A stretch of DNA of 61,867 bases from Kiloniellales bacterium (GCA_028280455.1 JANQLT010000062.1:1-61867), one strand, 5' to 3'. Numbered from the stretch's first letter, positions 26,904 to 36,633 are shown. Notes: a model not told the origin generated them from the sequence alone. Numbers and translations are program-made.

Positions 26904-27857
26904 CTAGACCGCCCGGACTTCGGTGTTGAAGCGGCCGCCGACGCGATAGCGGTCGAGGTAGCTCGGCAGCACGGCCTCCACCGAGGTGGCCTGGATCTCC
27001 AGGTCGGCCAGCTTGTAGGCCTGCGGGTCGACGACGTTGTCGTGGCGCAGCATCAGCACCTGGTCTCGGGTCAGCGGCGGCACCGGCAGCTTCTCGAGCA
27101 GGCTGCCCTGCCACTCGGCGATCCCGAAGGGCAGGGGCAGCAGCAGGCGGCGGCGGCCGATCTGCGCCAGCATCAGCTCCATCAGCTCCTTGAAGCTGTA
27201 GACCGCCGGGCCGCCCAGCTCGAAGGTCTCGCCGCGGCACTCCGGCCACTTCAGAGTGCGGGCGATCGCCTCGGCGACGTCGCCGACGTAGACCGGCTGG
27301 AAGCGGGTGTGGCCGCCGCCGATCAGCGGCAGGGCCGGCGACAGCCGGGCCATGGCCGCGAAGCGGTTGAAGAAGCCGTCTTCCGGCCCGAAGACGATGC
27401 TCGGCCGCACCACCACCGCCGCCGGGAAGACCCGGCGCACCGCCTGCTCGCCGTAGCCCTTGCTCCGGGCGTAGCCGGCCTCGGCCCCGCTATCGGCGCC
27501 GATCGCCGACATCTGCACCAGGCTCTTGGCGCCGGCCGCGGCGGCGAAGAGCGCGATCTGCTTGGCGCCCTCGATATGGACGGCCTCGAAGCTCTGGGCG
27601 CCCTTCTCGTAGAGCAGGCCGACCAGGTTGACCACGGCATCGGCGCCCTCGACCGCCGCCCGCAGGCTGTTCGGGTCCTGCAGCGCGGCGGCGATCGGGG
27701 TGATCTGGCCGACGTCGCCCAGGGGCTTGAGGAACTGGGCCCGGGAGGGGCGGCGCACCGCGACCCGGACCAGGCAGCCCTGCTGGGCCAGCCGCTGCAC
27801 CAGGTGCCGGCCGATGAAGCCGGAGCCGCCGAAGACCGTGACCAGCCGTGCCGCCAT
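26904..27857 (-). CDS. Complex I NDUFA9 subunit-like NAD(P)H-binding protein
   Basis: A 317-residue atypical SDR protein. It starts with VTVFGGSGFIGRHLVQRLAQ (Rossmann motif) and contains VVRPSIVFGPEDGFFNRFAA and PVYVGDVAEAIARTL, typical of the NDUFA9-like group. In alphaproteobacteria a homologue is an accessory protein linked to respiratory complex I. No nuo genes are present here, so the link is by family only. Confidence 0.88.
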   Translation of the reverse strand: MAARLVTVFGGSGFIGRHLVQRLAQQGCLVRVAVRRPSRAQFLKPLGDVGQITPIAAALQDPNSLRAAVEGADAVVNLVGLLYEKGAQSFEAVHIEGAKQIALFAAAAGAKSLVQMSAIGADSGAEAGYARSKGYGEQAVRRVFPAAVVVRPSIVFGPEDGFFNRFAAMARLSPALPLIGGGHTRFQPVYVGDVAEAIARTLKWPECRGETFELGGPAVYSFKELMELMLAQIGRRRLLLPLPFGIAEWQGSLLEKLPVPPLTRDQVLMLRHDNVVDPQAYKLADLEIQATSVEAVLPSYLDRYRVGGRFNTEVRAV

Positions 27858-28133
27858 GGGAGCGCTCCTCGATAGACCGGCCGCCGCGGGCGAGAGCCGC
27901 CCGCTCGGGCCCGATTCGCGGCTGTCTATATAGCCTCTCGGCGGGCCGCAAGACAGCGGAAAGCCGGCCCCCGGAAGGCCTTGGCCGGCCGCGGCGGGCC
28001 CGGGACAGGTGCCTTGACAGGCCCCGGCGGCGGATCAGAATGCGCCGGGCGCCGCAGGAAAGCGGCCAAGCGACTGGCCCCGGGCGAGCGGCCCCGGCCG
28101 GCCGGCGCGGCCCCGGTGGGAAAAGGCGAGCCC

Positions 28134-28745
28134 TTGAAGATCGAGTTGCACCACGGCGACCTGCCCGACGGCCTGGAGCTCGGGCCCAGCGTCGCGGTCG
28201 ACACCGAGACCATGGGCCTGCAGCTCAAGCGCGACCGGCTCTGCCTGGTCCAGCTCTCCGCCGGCGACGACGCCTGCCACCTGGTGCAGTTCCGCGACGG
28301 GCGCTACGACGCGCCCAACCTGAGCCGCCTGCTCGGCGACTCCGAGATTCTCAAGCTGTTCCACTTCGCCCGCTTCGACGTGGCCATGCTGCAGCGCCAC
28401 CTGGGCGTGGTCTGCCAGCCGGTCTACTGCACCAAGATCGCCTCCAAGCTGGTGCGCACCTTCACCGACCGCCACGGCTTGAAGGACCTCTGCAAGGACC
28501 TGATCGGCGTCGAGCTGGCCAAGCAGCAGCAGTCCTCCGACTGGGGCGCCGCCGAGCTGAGCGACGAGCAGCTCCGCTACGCCGCCTCCGACGTCGCCCA
28601 CCTGCACCGGCTGCGCGAGAAGCTCGACGCCATGCTCGAGCGCGAGGGCCGCAGCGCCCTGGCGGCGGCCTGTTTTGCCTTCCTGCCGGCCCGCGCCGCC
28701 CTCGACCTCGCCGGCTGGGCCGAGGAGGACATCTTCGCCCACTGA
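28134..28745 (+). CDS. rnd: Ribonuclease D, short form
   Basis: A 203-residue DEDD-type 3'-5' exonuclease without the HRDC domains of the long E. coli enzyme; this short form is typical of alphaproteobacteria. Catalytic acids are visible in AVDTETMGL, HFARFDVAML and RYAASDVAHLHRL, including the Tyr of the DEDDy group. I chose a TTG start at 28134 because AAAAGGCGAG lies 3-4 bases upstream and the family's N-terminal beta strand begins there; an in-frame GTG at about 28116 would add six residues. Confidence 0.9.
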   Translation: MKIELHHGDLPDGLELGPSVAVDTETMGLQLKRDRLCLVQLSAGDDACHLVQFRDGRYDAPNLSRLLGDSEILKLFHFARFDVAMLQRHLGVVCQPVYCTKIASKLVRTFTDRHGLKDLCKDLIGVELAKQQQSSDWGAAELSDEQLRYAASDVAHLHRLREKLDAMLEREGRSALAAACFAFLPARAALDLAGWAEEDIFAH

Positions 28746-28813
28746 GCGGCCGGCCGCGCCCCCGGGCCGAGAGGGCCGCGGCGCGGAGGGGAAACGGCGC
28801 CAAGGGCTTCGTA

Positions 28814-28819
28814 TATAAT
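28814..28819 (+). promoter_or_regulatory. Candidate -10 box upstream of kdsD
   Basis: A perfect TATAAT, followed by a small palindrome GCAATGATTGC at 28834-28844 in an otherwise GC-rich gap, about 70 bases before kdsD. No good -35 hexamer lies 16-18 bases upstream (GAAACG), so an activator may be needed. It could drive kdsD-lptC-lptA-lptB-rpoN. Confidence 0.45.
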
Positions 28820-28886
28820 GGGAACCATGGATCGCAATGATTGCAATTTACCGGATCTCGGCAGCCGGCCGACGGGGACGGGCTGA

Positions 28887-29897
28887 ATGACCACGCGCCC
28901 CGACCGGATCGCCGCCGAGGAGGCGCCGGAGCTGAGCTCCGCCAGGCGCGTGCTGACCACCGAGTCGCGCAGCCTGACCGCCCTGGCCGATGCCCTCGAC
29001 GCGCGCTTCGTGGCCGCGGTCGCGACGCTGGACACGGTGACCGGGCGGATCGTGGTGACCGGCATGGGCAAGAGCGGCCACGTCGCCCGCAAGATCGCCG
29101 CGACCCTGGCCTCGACCGGCTCGCCGGCGCAGTTCGTCCATCCCGGCGAGGCCAGCCACGGCGACCTCGGCATGATCACCCGGGCCGACGCCGTGGTCGC
29201 CCTGTCGAACTCCGGCTCGACCAGCGAGCTCGACGCCATCGTCACCTACAGCCGGCGCCACGCGATCCCGCTGATCGGCATCACCGGCCGCGCGGTCTCG
29301 CCCCTCGCCGAGCAGGCCGACGTGGCGCTGATCCTGCCGAGCGCCCCCGAGGCCTGCCCGATGGGCCTGGCGCCGACCACCTCGACCACCATGATGCTCG
29401 GCCTCGGCGACGCCCTCGCCATCGCCCTGCTCGAGCGCCGCGGCTTCTCGGCGCAGGACTTCCAGGTGCTGCACCCGGGCGGCAGCCTGGGCCAGAAGCT
29501 GCTGCGGGTCGCCGACCTGATGCACGGCGACGAGGAGCTGCCGCTCTGCCGGCCCGAGACGCCGATGGCCGAGGCGATCCTGATCATGACCAACAAGCGC
29601 TTCGGCTGCGTCGGCGTGACCGATCCGCAGGGCGAGCTGGTCGGCATCATCACCGACGGCGACCTGCGCCGGCACATGGCCCAGGGCCTGCTCGGCCACA
29701 GCGCGGCCACGGTGATGACCGAGGGCCCGAAGAAGGTGATCCGGCCGCAGGCCCTGGCCGCCGAGGCGGTCGGCCTGATGAACGCCGACGAGCCGCGGGT
29801 CACCAGCCTCTTCGTCGTCGAGGAGGGCCAAGGCGGCGGCCGGCGGCCGGTCGGCATCATCCACATCCACGACTGCCTGCGGGCCGGGCTGAGCTGA
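28887..29897 (+). CDS. kdsD: D-arabinose 5-phosphate isomerase (KpsF/GutQ family)
   Basis: A 336-residue protein with an N-terminal SIS domain (RIVVTGMGKSGHVARKIAAT, FVHPGEASHGDLGMI, ALSNSGSTSELDAI) and two C-terminal CBS domains (MAEAILIMTNKRFGCVGV, GIITDGDLRRHMAQG). It converts ribulose 5-phosphate to arabinose 5-phosphate, the precursor of the LPS sugar Kdo. It begins the LPS-export gene string kdsD-lptC-lptA-lptB. Confidence 0.95.
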   Translation: MTTRPDRIAAEEAPELSSARRVLTTESRSLTALADALDARFVAAVATLDTVTGRIVVTGMGKSGHVARKIAATLASTGSPAQFVHPGEASHGDLGMITRADAVVALSNSGSTSELDAIVTYSRRHAIPLIGITGRAVSPLAEQADVALILPSAPEACPMGLAPTTSTTMMLGLGDALAIALLERRGFSAQDFQVLHPGGSLGQKLLRVADLMHGDEELPLCRPETPMAEAILIMTNKRFGCVGVTDPQGELVGIITDGDLRRHMAQGLLGHSAATVMTEGPKKVIRPQALAAEAVGLMNADEPRVTSLFVVEEGQGGGRRPVGIIHIHDCLRAGLS

Positions 29898-29908
29898 GGG
29901 CCGCGCCG

Positions 29909-30619
29909 ATGTGGCTCAAGAAAGCGGACTCCGGACAGGCGGCGGCGAGCACCCGCGACGCGGAGGCGCCGGCCCGGACCGGGGCCGCGGCGCCGGGCGC
30001 GGCCGGCGGCGCGGTCCGTCAGCCGCCGCGCCTCTCCGGCCGCAGCGGCTACAGCTTCTTCGTGGTGCTCATGAAGCTGCTGCTGCCGGCCCTGGCGACG
30101 GCGCTGATCCTGCTGGTGGTGGTCTGGCCGCAGCTCACCCCCGACGACGACCGCTTCCGCATCTCGGTCTCCAGCATCTCCCTGGAGCAGGCCGACAACC
30201 TGACCATGCTGAACCCGCGCTTCGACGGCATCGACAACCAGAACCGGCCCTTCCGCGTCACCGCCGACCTGGCGATCCAGGACAAGAGCAACGACAACCT
30301 GATCGACCTCGAGCTGCCTAAGGCCGACATGACCATGGAGGACGGCACCTGGCTCGCCATCATGGCGAAGTCGGGCCGCTATCATCGCGAAGCGGAGACC
30401 GTCGACCTGACCGGCGACGTCGTGGTGTTCCACGACGAAGGCTTCGAGGTGAAGACCGAGTTCGCCCACATCGACCTGACCGCGGGCACGGCCCAGGGCG
30501 ACCAGCCGGTCGAGGCGAGCGGCCCGGTCGGCACGCTCAACTCCGAGGGCTTCCGGGTCGAGAACGAAGGCGAGCGGATCTTCTTCACCGGCCGCGCGCA
30601 GATGGTGATGTATCGATGA
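29909..30619 (+). CDS. lptC: LPS export protein LptC
   Basis: A 236-residue bitopic protein. A proline/alanine-rich cytoplasmic leader of about 45 residues precedes one membrane helix (LMKLLLPALATALILLVVVW), then a periplasmic beta-jellyroll (VTADLAIQDKSNDNLIDLEL, LTGDVVVFHDEGFEVKTEFA). It links the LptBFG transporter in the inner membrane to LptA. Its stop overlaps the lptA start by four bases. Confidence 0.9.
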   Translation: MWLKKADSGQAAASTRDAEAPARTGAAAPGAAGGAVRQPPRLSGRSGYSFFVVLMKLLLPALATALILLVVVWPQLTPDDDRFRISVSSISLEQADNLTMLNPRFDGIDNQNRPFRVTADLAIQDKSNDNLIDLELPKADMTMEDGTWLAIMAKSGRYHREAETVDLTGDVVVFHDEGFEVKTEFAHIDLTAGTAQGDQPVEASGPVGTLNSEGFRVENEGERIFFTGRAQMVMYR

Positions 30620-31473
30620 TCCGGCCGGCCGGACGCCCGCTCACCGCCGCGCTCTGCCTCGCCTTGTCGCTCACCCTGTCGCTTGGGGGCCTGGCCGGGT
30701 CCGCCCGGGGCCAGGGCCTCGGCGGCCTGCAGAGCGGCGACGGCCCGCTCGAGATCAACGCCGACGACGGCATCGAATGGCGGCGCGACAGCCAGCAGTA
30801 CATCGCCCGCGGCAACGCCCGCGCCGCTCAGGGCGACCTCGAGGTCTTCGCCGACGTGCTGACCGCCTACTACCGCTCCGGCGCCGAGGGCGACAACGAG
30901 ATCTACCAGATCGACCTGCTGGGTAACGTGCGCATCGCCTCGCCGGGCGAGACGGTCTACGGCGAGGTCGGCCGCTACGATCTCGACCAGGCCGTCATGG
31001 TGCTGCGCGGCAACAACCTGAAGATCGTCACCGCCCAGGACACGGTGACCGCGCGCGACAGCCTGGAATACTGGGAGGAGCTGCAGGTCGCCGTGGCCCG
31101 CGGCAACGCGGTGGCGCAGCGCGGCAACGAGCGGATCCGGGCCGATTCCCTGACCGCCCACCTGCGCGAGGACGCCCAGGGCCGGATGGAGATGCGCCGG
31201 ATCGACGCGGTGGGCGGGGTCGAAATCGCCACGCCCTCGGAGTTCATCACCGGCAACAAAGCCGTGTATTATGTCCAGCGGCGATTCGCCACACTGACCG
31301 GAGGGGTCAAGGTGACCCGGGGCGAGAACCAGCTGAACGGCGAGTATGCCGAGGTCGACCTGGTGACCGGCGTCAGCAAGCTGATGGCGGGCCCGCCGGG
31401 CTCGGCCTCGAACCAGCGCGTGCGTGGCCTGCTGCTGCCGCAGCAGGAGCCGCAGGCCGAGGGGGCCCAGTGA
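30616..31473 (+). CDS. lptA: LPS export periplasmic protein LptA
   Basis: A 285-residue exported protein with a signal peptide (LTAALCLALSLTLSLGGLAG) and an OstA/LptA beta-jellyroll: GPLEINADDGIEWRRDSQQY, IARGNARAAQGDLEVFADVL and repeated strands up to TLTGGVKVTRGENQLNGEYA. It is longer than E. coli LptA (185 residues), as is common in alphaproteobacteria. It bridges the periplasm for LPS. It overlaps lptC and lptB by four bases each. Confidence 0.93.
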   Translation: MIRPAGRPLTAALCLALSLTLSLGGLAGSARGQGLGGLQSGDGPLEINADDGIEWRRDSQQYIARGNARAAQGDLEVFADVLTAYYRSGAEGDNEIYQIDLLGNVRIASPGETVYGEVGRYDLDQAVMVLRGNNLKIVTAQDTVTARDSLEYWEELQVAVARGNAVAQRGNERIRADSLTAHLREDAQGRMEMRRIDAVGGVEIATPSEFITGNKAVYYVQRRFATLTGGVKVTRGENQLNGEYAEVDLVTGVSKLMAGPPGSASNQRVRGLLLPQQEPQAEGAQ

Positions 31474-32318
31474 GCGAGCGCGGCGACGGCAATCCCTGGG
31501 CCGACAACGCGGCCGGCCAAGCCGGTTCCGAGGCGGGGTCCGACGGGGGGCCCGAGACGCCCCGGCAGCACGGCACGCCGGAGCTGGTCGCCAGCAACGA
31601 CGGCCTGGCGGCGGTCAACGTCGGCAAGTCCTTCAAGAAGCGGCCGGTGCTGCGCGGCGTCAGCCTGTCCCTGCAGCGCGGCGAAGCCGTCGGCCTGCTC
31701 GGGCCGAACGGCGCCGGCAAGACGACCTGCTTCTACATCATGATCGGCCTGATCGCGCCGGACTACGGCTGGGTGACGCTCGACGGCCACGAGATCACCG
31801 ACCTGCCGATGTACCGCCGCGCGCGCCTGGGCATCGGCTACCTGCCGCAGGAGGCCTCGATCTTCCGCGGCCTGACCGTCGAGCAGAACATCCGCAGCAT
31901 CCTCGAGGTGGTGGTGCCGGAGCGCGAGGCCCGCGAGACCCGGCTGACCGACCTGCTGGCCGAGTTCTCCATCTCGCACCTCCGGCAGACGCCGGCCCTG
32001 GCGCTCTCCGGCGGCGAGCGGCGGCGCGTCGAGATCGCCCGCGCGCTGGCGGCCAATCCGAGCTTCATCCTGCTCGACGAGCCGCTCGCCGGCATCGACC
32101 CGATCGCCGTCAGCGACATCCGCGACCTGGTGTCGCATCTCAAGGACCGCGGCATCGGCGTCCTGATCACCGATCACAACGTGCGCGAGACGCTGGAGAT
32201 CGTCGATCGCGCCTACATCATCCACGACGGCATGATGTTGATGGAAGGCAGACCCTCGGAAATCGTCTCGCACCAGGACGTGCGGCGCGTTTACTTGGGC
32301 GAAACGTTTAGCCTCTAA
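31470..32318 (+). CDS. lptB: LPS export ABC transporter ATP-binding protein LptB
   Basis: A 282-residue ATPase with a Walker A LLGPNGAGKTTCF, the signature LALSGGERRRVEIARALA, Walker B SFILLDEPLAGID and the H-loop VLITDHNVRE. It powers extraction of LPS from the inner membrane with LptFG. An acidic, Gly/Ala-rich N-terminal extension of about 45 residues precedes the usual start of the domain (LAAVNVGKSFKKRPVL); an internal start is not obvious. Confidence 0.96.
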   Translation: MSERGDGNPWADNAAGQAGSEAGSDGGPETPRQHGTPELVASNDGLAAVNVGKSFKKRPVLRGVSLSLQRGEAVGLLGPNGAGKTTCFYIMIGLIAPDYGWVTLDGHEITDLPMYRRARLGIGYLPQEASIFRGLTVEQNIRSILEVVVPEREARETRLTDLLAEFSISHLRQTPALALSGGERRRVEIARALAANPSFILLDEPLAGIDPIAVSDIRDLVSHLKDRGIGVLITDHNVRETLEIVDRAYIIHDGMMLMEGRPSEIVSHQDVRRVYLGETFSL

Positions 32319-32329
32319 GGCTGCCGATC

Positions 32330-33829
32330 ATGGCGGTTTCGCAACGGCTCGACCTCAGGCAAAGCCAAACGCTGGTCATGACGCCGCAGTTGCAGCAGGC
32401 GATTCGCCTGTTGCAGCTGTCGAATCTCGAGCTCGCCAACTTCGTCGAACAGGAGCTGGTGCAGAACCCGCTGCTCGAGAAAGAGGAAGCCGACGAGCTG
32501 CCGCCGGCCGAGCAGCCGGCGCCCGACAGCGGCGAGCCGACGCCGAACGACAGTCTCGAGTTCTACGAATCGGGCAGCCTGCCGGACGCCAACGAGGCGC
32601 CGCTGGACACCGGCGAGAGCAGCGTCGAGGGCGGCTACGACGAAGTGGCCGAGTGGCCGCAGGACGGCGCCACCGCCTTCCAGAGCAGCAGCCGCGGCCC
32701 GGCCGGCGACGAGGACGGCGGCTCGGCCGTGCAGCGGCTGTCCGACGAGACGACGCTGCGCGACCACCTGCTCAATCAGGTCCAGCTCGACCTGAGCGAT
32801 CCGGTCGACCGGCTGATCGCCCTGCACCTGATCGACATGCTCGACGAGGCCGGCTACCTGAGCGAGCCCCTGGACAACGTCGCCGAGGTTCTCGCCTGCG
32901 ACGTCGCGCGCGTCGAGGCGACCTTGAAGCGGCTGCAGGCCTTCGACCCGCCCGGCCTCTTCGCGCGCGACCTGAAGGAATGCCTGGCGCTGCAGCTCGC
33001 CGACCTCGACCGCTACGACCCGGCGATGGTCTGCCTGCTGGACAACCTCGACCTGGTCGCCCGCCGCCAGTACGACGACCTGATGGCGCTTTGCGGCGTC
33101 GACGCCGAAGACCTGACCGAGATGCTGGCCGAGCTGCGCGCGCTCGACCCCAAGCCGGGCCTGACCCTCGACCAGCGCGTCGCCGAGCCGGTCATCCCGG
33201 ACGTCATCATGCGCCCCGCGCCGGACGGCGGCTGGCTCCTCGAGCTGAACGCGGAGACCCTGCCGCGGGTGTTGGTCAACCAGAGCTACCACGCCCGGCT
33301 CTACGCCGAGGCGCGGAGCAAGAAGGACCGCGAGTACCTGACCGAGCAGATGCAGTCGGCGACCTGGCTGGTCAAGGCGCTGCACCAGCGCGCGACGACC
33401 ATCCTCAAGGTCGCCACCGAGCTCGCCAAGCAGCAGAACGCCTTCTTCCGCAAGGGTGTCGAGCACCTGCGGCCCCTGACCTTGCGCGACGTCGCCGAAG
33501 AGATCGAGATGCACGAGTCGACGGTCAGCCGCGTCACCTCGAACAAGTACATCGCCACGCCGCGCGGCACCTACGAGCTGAAGTACTTCTTCACCGCCGC
33601 GATCGCCGGCACCGACGGCGAGGCGCACTCGGCCGAGGCCGTGCGCCACCGCATCAAGGCGCTAATAGACGACGAAGCCCCGAAGGCGATCCTGTCCGAC
33701 GACAGCATCGTCACCAGGCTCAGGGCCGACGGCATCGACATCGCCCGGCGCACCGTCGCCAAGTACCGCGAGGCGATGCGCATCCCCTCATCGGTCGAGC
33801 GCCGGCGCGTCAAGAGCGCCCAGGCCTGA
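32330..33829 (+). CDS. rpoN: RNA polymerase sigma-54 factor
   Basis: A 499-residue sigma-54. Region I is Gln/Leu-rich (RQSQTLVMTPQLQQAIRLLQ, FVEQELVQNPLLE), region II is acidic, and region III holds the core-binding domain, a helix-turn-helix (RDVAEEIEMHESTVSRVT) and the RpoN box ARRTVAKYREAMRIPSS near the C-terminus. It directs transcription of nitrogen, flagellar and other genes with enhancer-binding activators. It follows lptB by 11 bases. Normally hpf and ptsN come next; here they begin 6.4 kb later. Confidence 0.97.
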   Translation: MAVSQRLDLRQSQTLVMTPQLQQAIRLLQLSNLELANFVEQELVQNPLLEKEEADELPPAEQPAPDSGEPTPNDSLEFYESGSLPDANEAPLDTGESSVEGGYDEVAEWPQDGATAFQSSSRGPAGDEDGGSAVQRLSDETTLRDHLLNQVQLDLSDPVDRLIALHLIDMLDEAGYLSEPLDNVAEVLACDVARVEATLKRLQAFDPPGLFARDLKECLALQLADLDRYDPAMVCLLDNLDLVARRQYDDLMALCGVDAEDLTEMLAELRALDPKPGLTLDQRVAEPVIPDVIMRPAPDGGWLLELNAETLPRVLVNQSYHARLYAEARSKKDREYLTEQMQSATWLVKALHQRATTILKVATELAKQQNAFFRKGVEHLRPLTLRDVAEEIEMHESTVSRVTSNKYIATPRGTYELKYFFTAAIAGTDGEAHSAEAVRHRIKALIDDEAPKAILSDDSIVTRLRADGIDIARRTVAKYREAMRIPSSVERRRVKSAQA

Positions 33830-33843
33830 CAGCCTGCCCAACC

Positions 33844-33928
33844 TTGTCATTGCCGGGCTTGACCCGGCAATCCATTGAGGTCCGAGAACGCGAAACGATG
33901 GACCCTCGGATCAAGTCCGAGGGTGACT
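33844..33928. repeat. Intergenic repeat, family D
   Basis: Double hairpin of the same family as 9094-9188: TTGCCGGGCTTGACCCGGCAA then CCTCGGATCAAGTCCGAGG, bounded by TGTCAT and GGTGAC. It lies immediately downstream of rpoN and may help end transcription from the convergent genes. Confidence 0.75.
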
Positions 33929-34018
33929 GTGGGGGTGCGTCTGGATCTCGCTAAGCCGTTGGAAAAGGGTCTCTGATTTCGAGTCAGACTCTGCGAGCCG
34001 GAAACGCCCGGCATTTAG

Positions 34019-36622
34019 TCAGCAGTTCTCCGCGAGGGCCCGCGTGTAGGCGCCCTGGCCTTGCATCACCTGGGGCGGAATGGGACAGCCGGAGGCATTC
34101 GCCCGCGAGATGATCTGCTCGCCGCGCTGGCCTTCGCGGAACATCTCGCAAGCCTTGGCCCGGATGGCAGCCTTGTTGTCCGAGCGTCCCACCGCCTGAT
34201 ACTCCCGCACCAAGCGGTTCATCCGCGCGGCATGCTGATTGGCCTCGCCCTGGAAGGCCTGGCAGGCGTGGCTGCTCGCGCCGCCGCTGCTGCTGCCGCC
34301 GAACTCGTTGCCGCCGCAGTGGAACTGCGTCGTGCCGGGCCGGCAATGGCAGCCCGCCGGCGGGTTGGCACAGCTGTAGCCGCCACCGCCGGCCCCTTGC
34401 CGGCTGAGCCCTTGCAGGGCCTGGCCCAGGCCTTGCAGCGCCTGCGCCGCCTGCTGCGCATCGCGCCGCGCCTGGTTCTCGTCGATGCAGCGGTTGCTGG
34501 CGGCATCGTAGCGGGTCGTGCCGCTCGGGCAGCAGACGTAGTCGTTCGGCCCCTTGACGTGGGCGGCGACCAGCCCGTCGCGGGCGCACTGCGCCTGGGC
34601 GTCGGCGAGCATGTCGTCGCGGCCCCAGCAGCTATCCGTCCGCTCGTCGTAGCGCGGTGCGCCCGCGGGACAGCAGGAGAAGTCGCCCGGCCCCGCAACC
34701 CTGGCTACCGTCCCGCCGTCGCGCCGGCAACTCTGCTCGGCCGCCGCGACGACCTGATTCCAGGTTAGGCAGGCGCCGCGTCCCTCGTCGAGGTAGCGGC
34801 CCTGCGGACAGCCGCAGCGGTAGCTGCCGCTGGCCGTGACGCCGAGGACGACGCCGCCCTCGTAGACCGCGGCGCAGACCATCTGGCCGGTGATTCTCGG
34901 GTCGGTTCCGGTGCTTCCGCCGCCGCCTTGCCGGCCGCGATCGTCGCTCGGTTGGGCCGCCGTCTGCGGACGGCAAGGCTTGCCGTCGCAGACGCAGTGG
35001 AAGCGGCCGCCCTTCTGCGCGGCGTAGGCCTGCCCGCCGAACTCGGCCTGGCAGCTTCGGGTCGCGGCGATGTGGCTTTCCGCCTCGCCGCCCGCACCGC
35101 CCGTCTCCGGCGCCGGCTCGCGCTGCTCTTCGGCCACGGGCGGCGGCGCCTCGCAGGTCTCGAGCGCCGAGCGCAGCGCTTGCACCTTGGCCTCGATCAG
35201 CCGGTGACTCTGCCCTTCGGCCTTGGCGATGAAGGCCCGCATGGCGTCCTTGTCGCAGGCCTGACTGGCGCGCTCGGCTTGGGCGAGCAGGCTGCGGAGA
35301 CGCTGGATCTTGTCGAGCCGGCCGGCGATCGTGCTGCGCAAGCTTGGACAGGATCCGGACTCGAGGGACTCGAGGGCTCTGCTGGCCGCGTTCAAATGGC
35401 CTTCCGCCTCGCCGAGCTGCCCGGCGGTGTAAGCCGGCTTCGAGCTCTCGTTCTCTTGGATCGCCGTCGAGAGCGGGCCGATCGCCGCATCGGTCCGCGC
35501 CTTCGCCTCGACTAGCAGCCTGTGCTTGCGGCCCTCGAGCTTGCCGGCCAGGGCCTGCATCTTGCCGAGATCGCAGGACTCGATGGTCGCCTCGACACGC
35601 GCCAGCACGGCGCGCAGACGCTCGATCTTGTCGAGCCGCTCGGCGATCTCTTCCAGCCGCGTCGGGCAGCTCGTCGCCTGGGCGGCGGCAAGCTGCCCGG
35701 CCGCGCCCTCCAGGTCCCCCGCGCGATAGGCCGGCCCGGCCGCCCGATAGGCATCGTCGGCGGCGATCTGCTGATCGAGCCGCGACAGCAGGGCCAGGGC
35801 CACGTCGCTCTTGTCGTTCGCCGCGGCGAGGGCCTCGCGCGCCTGGCGCATGGTGGTGAAGTCGCAGGACTCGAGCGCGGCCCGCGCACTCGCCAGGTCG
35901 CTCTCCGAGGCCTTGTCGCGGGCCTCGGCGATCTGCGGTCCGAGCGCCGCGACCCGGTCCTGGATCTCCGGACAGTCGGACTCGGCTGCCGTCGCGAGCG
36001 CCGCCTCCGCGCCTTCGATGTCGCCCGAGGCCAGCCGGCTGCGCGCCGCCCGCAGGCTGACCTCGGCCCGGTCGTGGGCGAACACGGCTTCCTCGAGCTC
36101 GGCCTTGAGAACATCGCGCCGCGGGTCCTCCGGCGGCAGCTTCTGGATCAGGGCGAAGGCCGTGCTGAAATCGCAGGCAGCGATGCGGTCGCGGGCGCTT
36201 TCGGCATCGTCGGGCCGGCGCACGGTGATGGTCAGCTTCGGCGTGGTGACGTCGAAGGCGACGTCCGCGGCGGCGTTGACCTTGACGGCCAGCGTGCCCA
36301 TGGCGCCCTCCGGCGCGTCCTCGGCGATGGAGAACAGGGCAACGAAGTTCACCACCTCCAGCGGCTCGAGCGAGCGGCCCGCCGGCTGAATGCCGCCGAG
36401 CGTGACGAATCCCGGCTTCTCCAGCAGCGCGACACTGACGCCCTCGAGCTTCCGCGTTTCGGAAAGATTCTTGACCCGCACGGTGAGCTGGTGGCCGCTG
36501 CTGCCGGCATAGAAGGTCTCGCTCATCAGCAGCTCTTTGGCCGCCGCATGGGGCGCCGCCCAGACGGCTGCGAGCAGCAAAGTGCAGAAGGCGAGAAGGC
36601 GAGGCCGGCCGACGATGGTCAT
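34019..36622 (-). CDS. Exported multidomain Cys-rich protein of unknown function
   Basis: An 867-residue protein with a signal peptide (RLLAFCTLLLAAVWAAP, cleavage near HAAAKE). An Ig-like beta domain follows (residues about 30-140), then a long helical region of internal repeats, each with a single Cys, for example ERLDKIERLRAVLARVE and GRLDKIQRLRSLLAQAE. The C-terminal 300 residues contain tandem Cys-rich modules of the form CCPAGAPRYDERTDSC and CCPSGTTRYDAASNRC. The many cysteines imply disulfides in the periplasm or outside. I chose the ATG at 36622, preceded by GAGGAGCG. It lies 11 bases after the Ig-like gene. I do not recognise the family. Confidence 0.75.
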   Translation of the reverse strand: MTIVGRPRLLAFCTLLLAAVWAAPHAAAKELLMSETFYAGSSGHQLTVRVKNLSETRKLEGVSVALLEKPGFVTLGGIQPAGRSLEPLEVVNFVALFSIAEDAPEGAMGTLAVKVNAAADVAFDVTTPKLTITVRRPDDAESARDRIAACDFSTAFALIQKLPPEDPRRDVLKAELEEAVFAHDRAEVSLRAARSRLASGDIEGAEAALATAAESDCPEIQDRVAALGPQIAEARDKASESDLASARAALESCDFTTMRQAREALAAANDKSDVALALLSRLDQQIAADDAYRAAGPAYRAGDLEGAAGQLAAAQATSCPTRLEEIAERLDKIERLRAVLARVEATIESCDLGKMQALAGKLEGRKHRLLVEAKARTDAAIGPLSTAIQENESSKPAYTAGQLGEAEGHLNAASRALESLESGSCPSLRSTIAGRLDKIQRLRSLLAQAERASQACDKDAMRAFIAKAEGQSHRLIEAKVQALRSALETCEAPPPVAEEQREPAPETGGAGGEAESHIAATRSCQAEFGGQAYAAQKGGRFHCVCDGKPCRPQTAAQPSDDRGRQGGGGSTGTDPRITGQMVCAAVYEGGVVLGVTASGSYRCGCPQGRYLDEGRGACLTWNQVVAAAEQSCRRDGGTVARVAGPGDFSCCPAGAPRYDERTDSCWGRDDMLADAQAQCARDGLVAAHVKGPNDYVCCPSGTTRYDAASNRCIDENQARRDAQQAAQALQGLGQALQGLSRQGAGGGGYSCANPPAGCHCRPGTTQFHCGGNEFGGSSSGGASSHACQAFQGEANQHAARMNRLVREYQAVGRSDNKAAIRAKACEMFREGQRGEQIISRANASGCPIPPQVMQGQGAYTRALAENC

Positions 36623-36633
36623 GGGCTCGCTCC

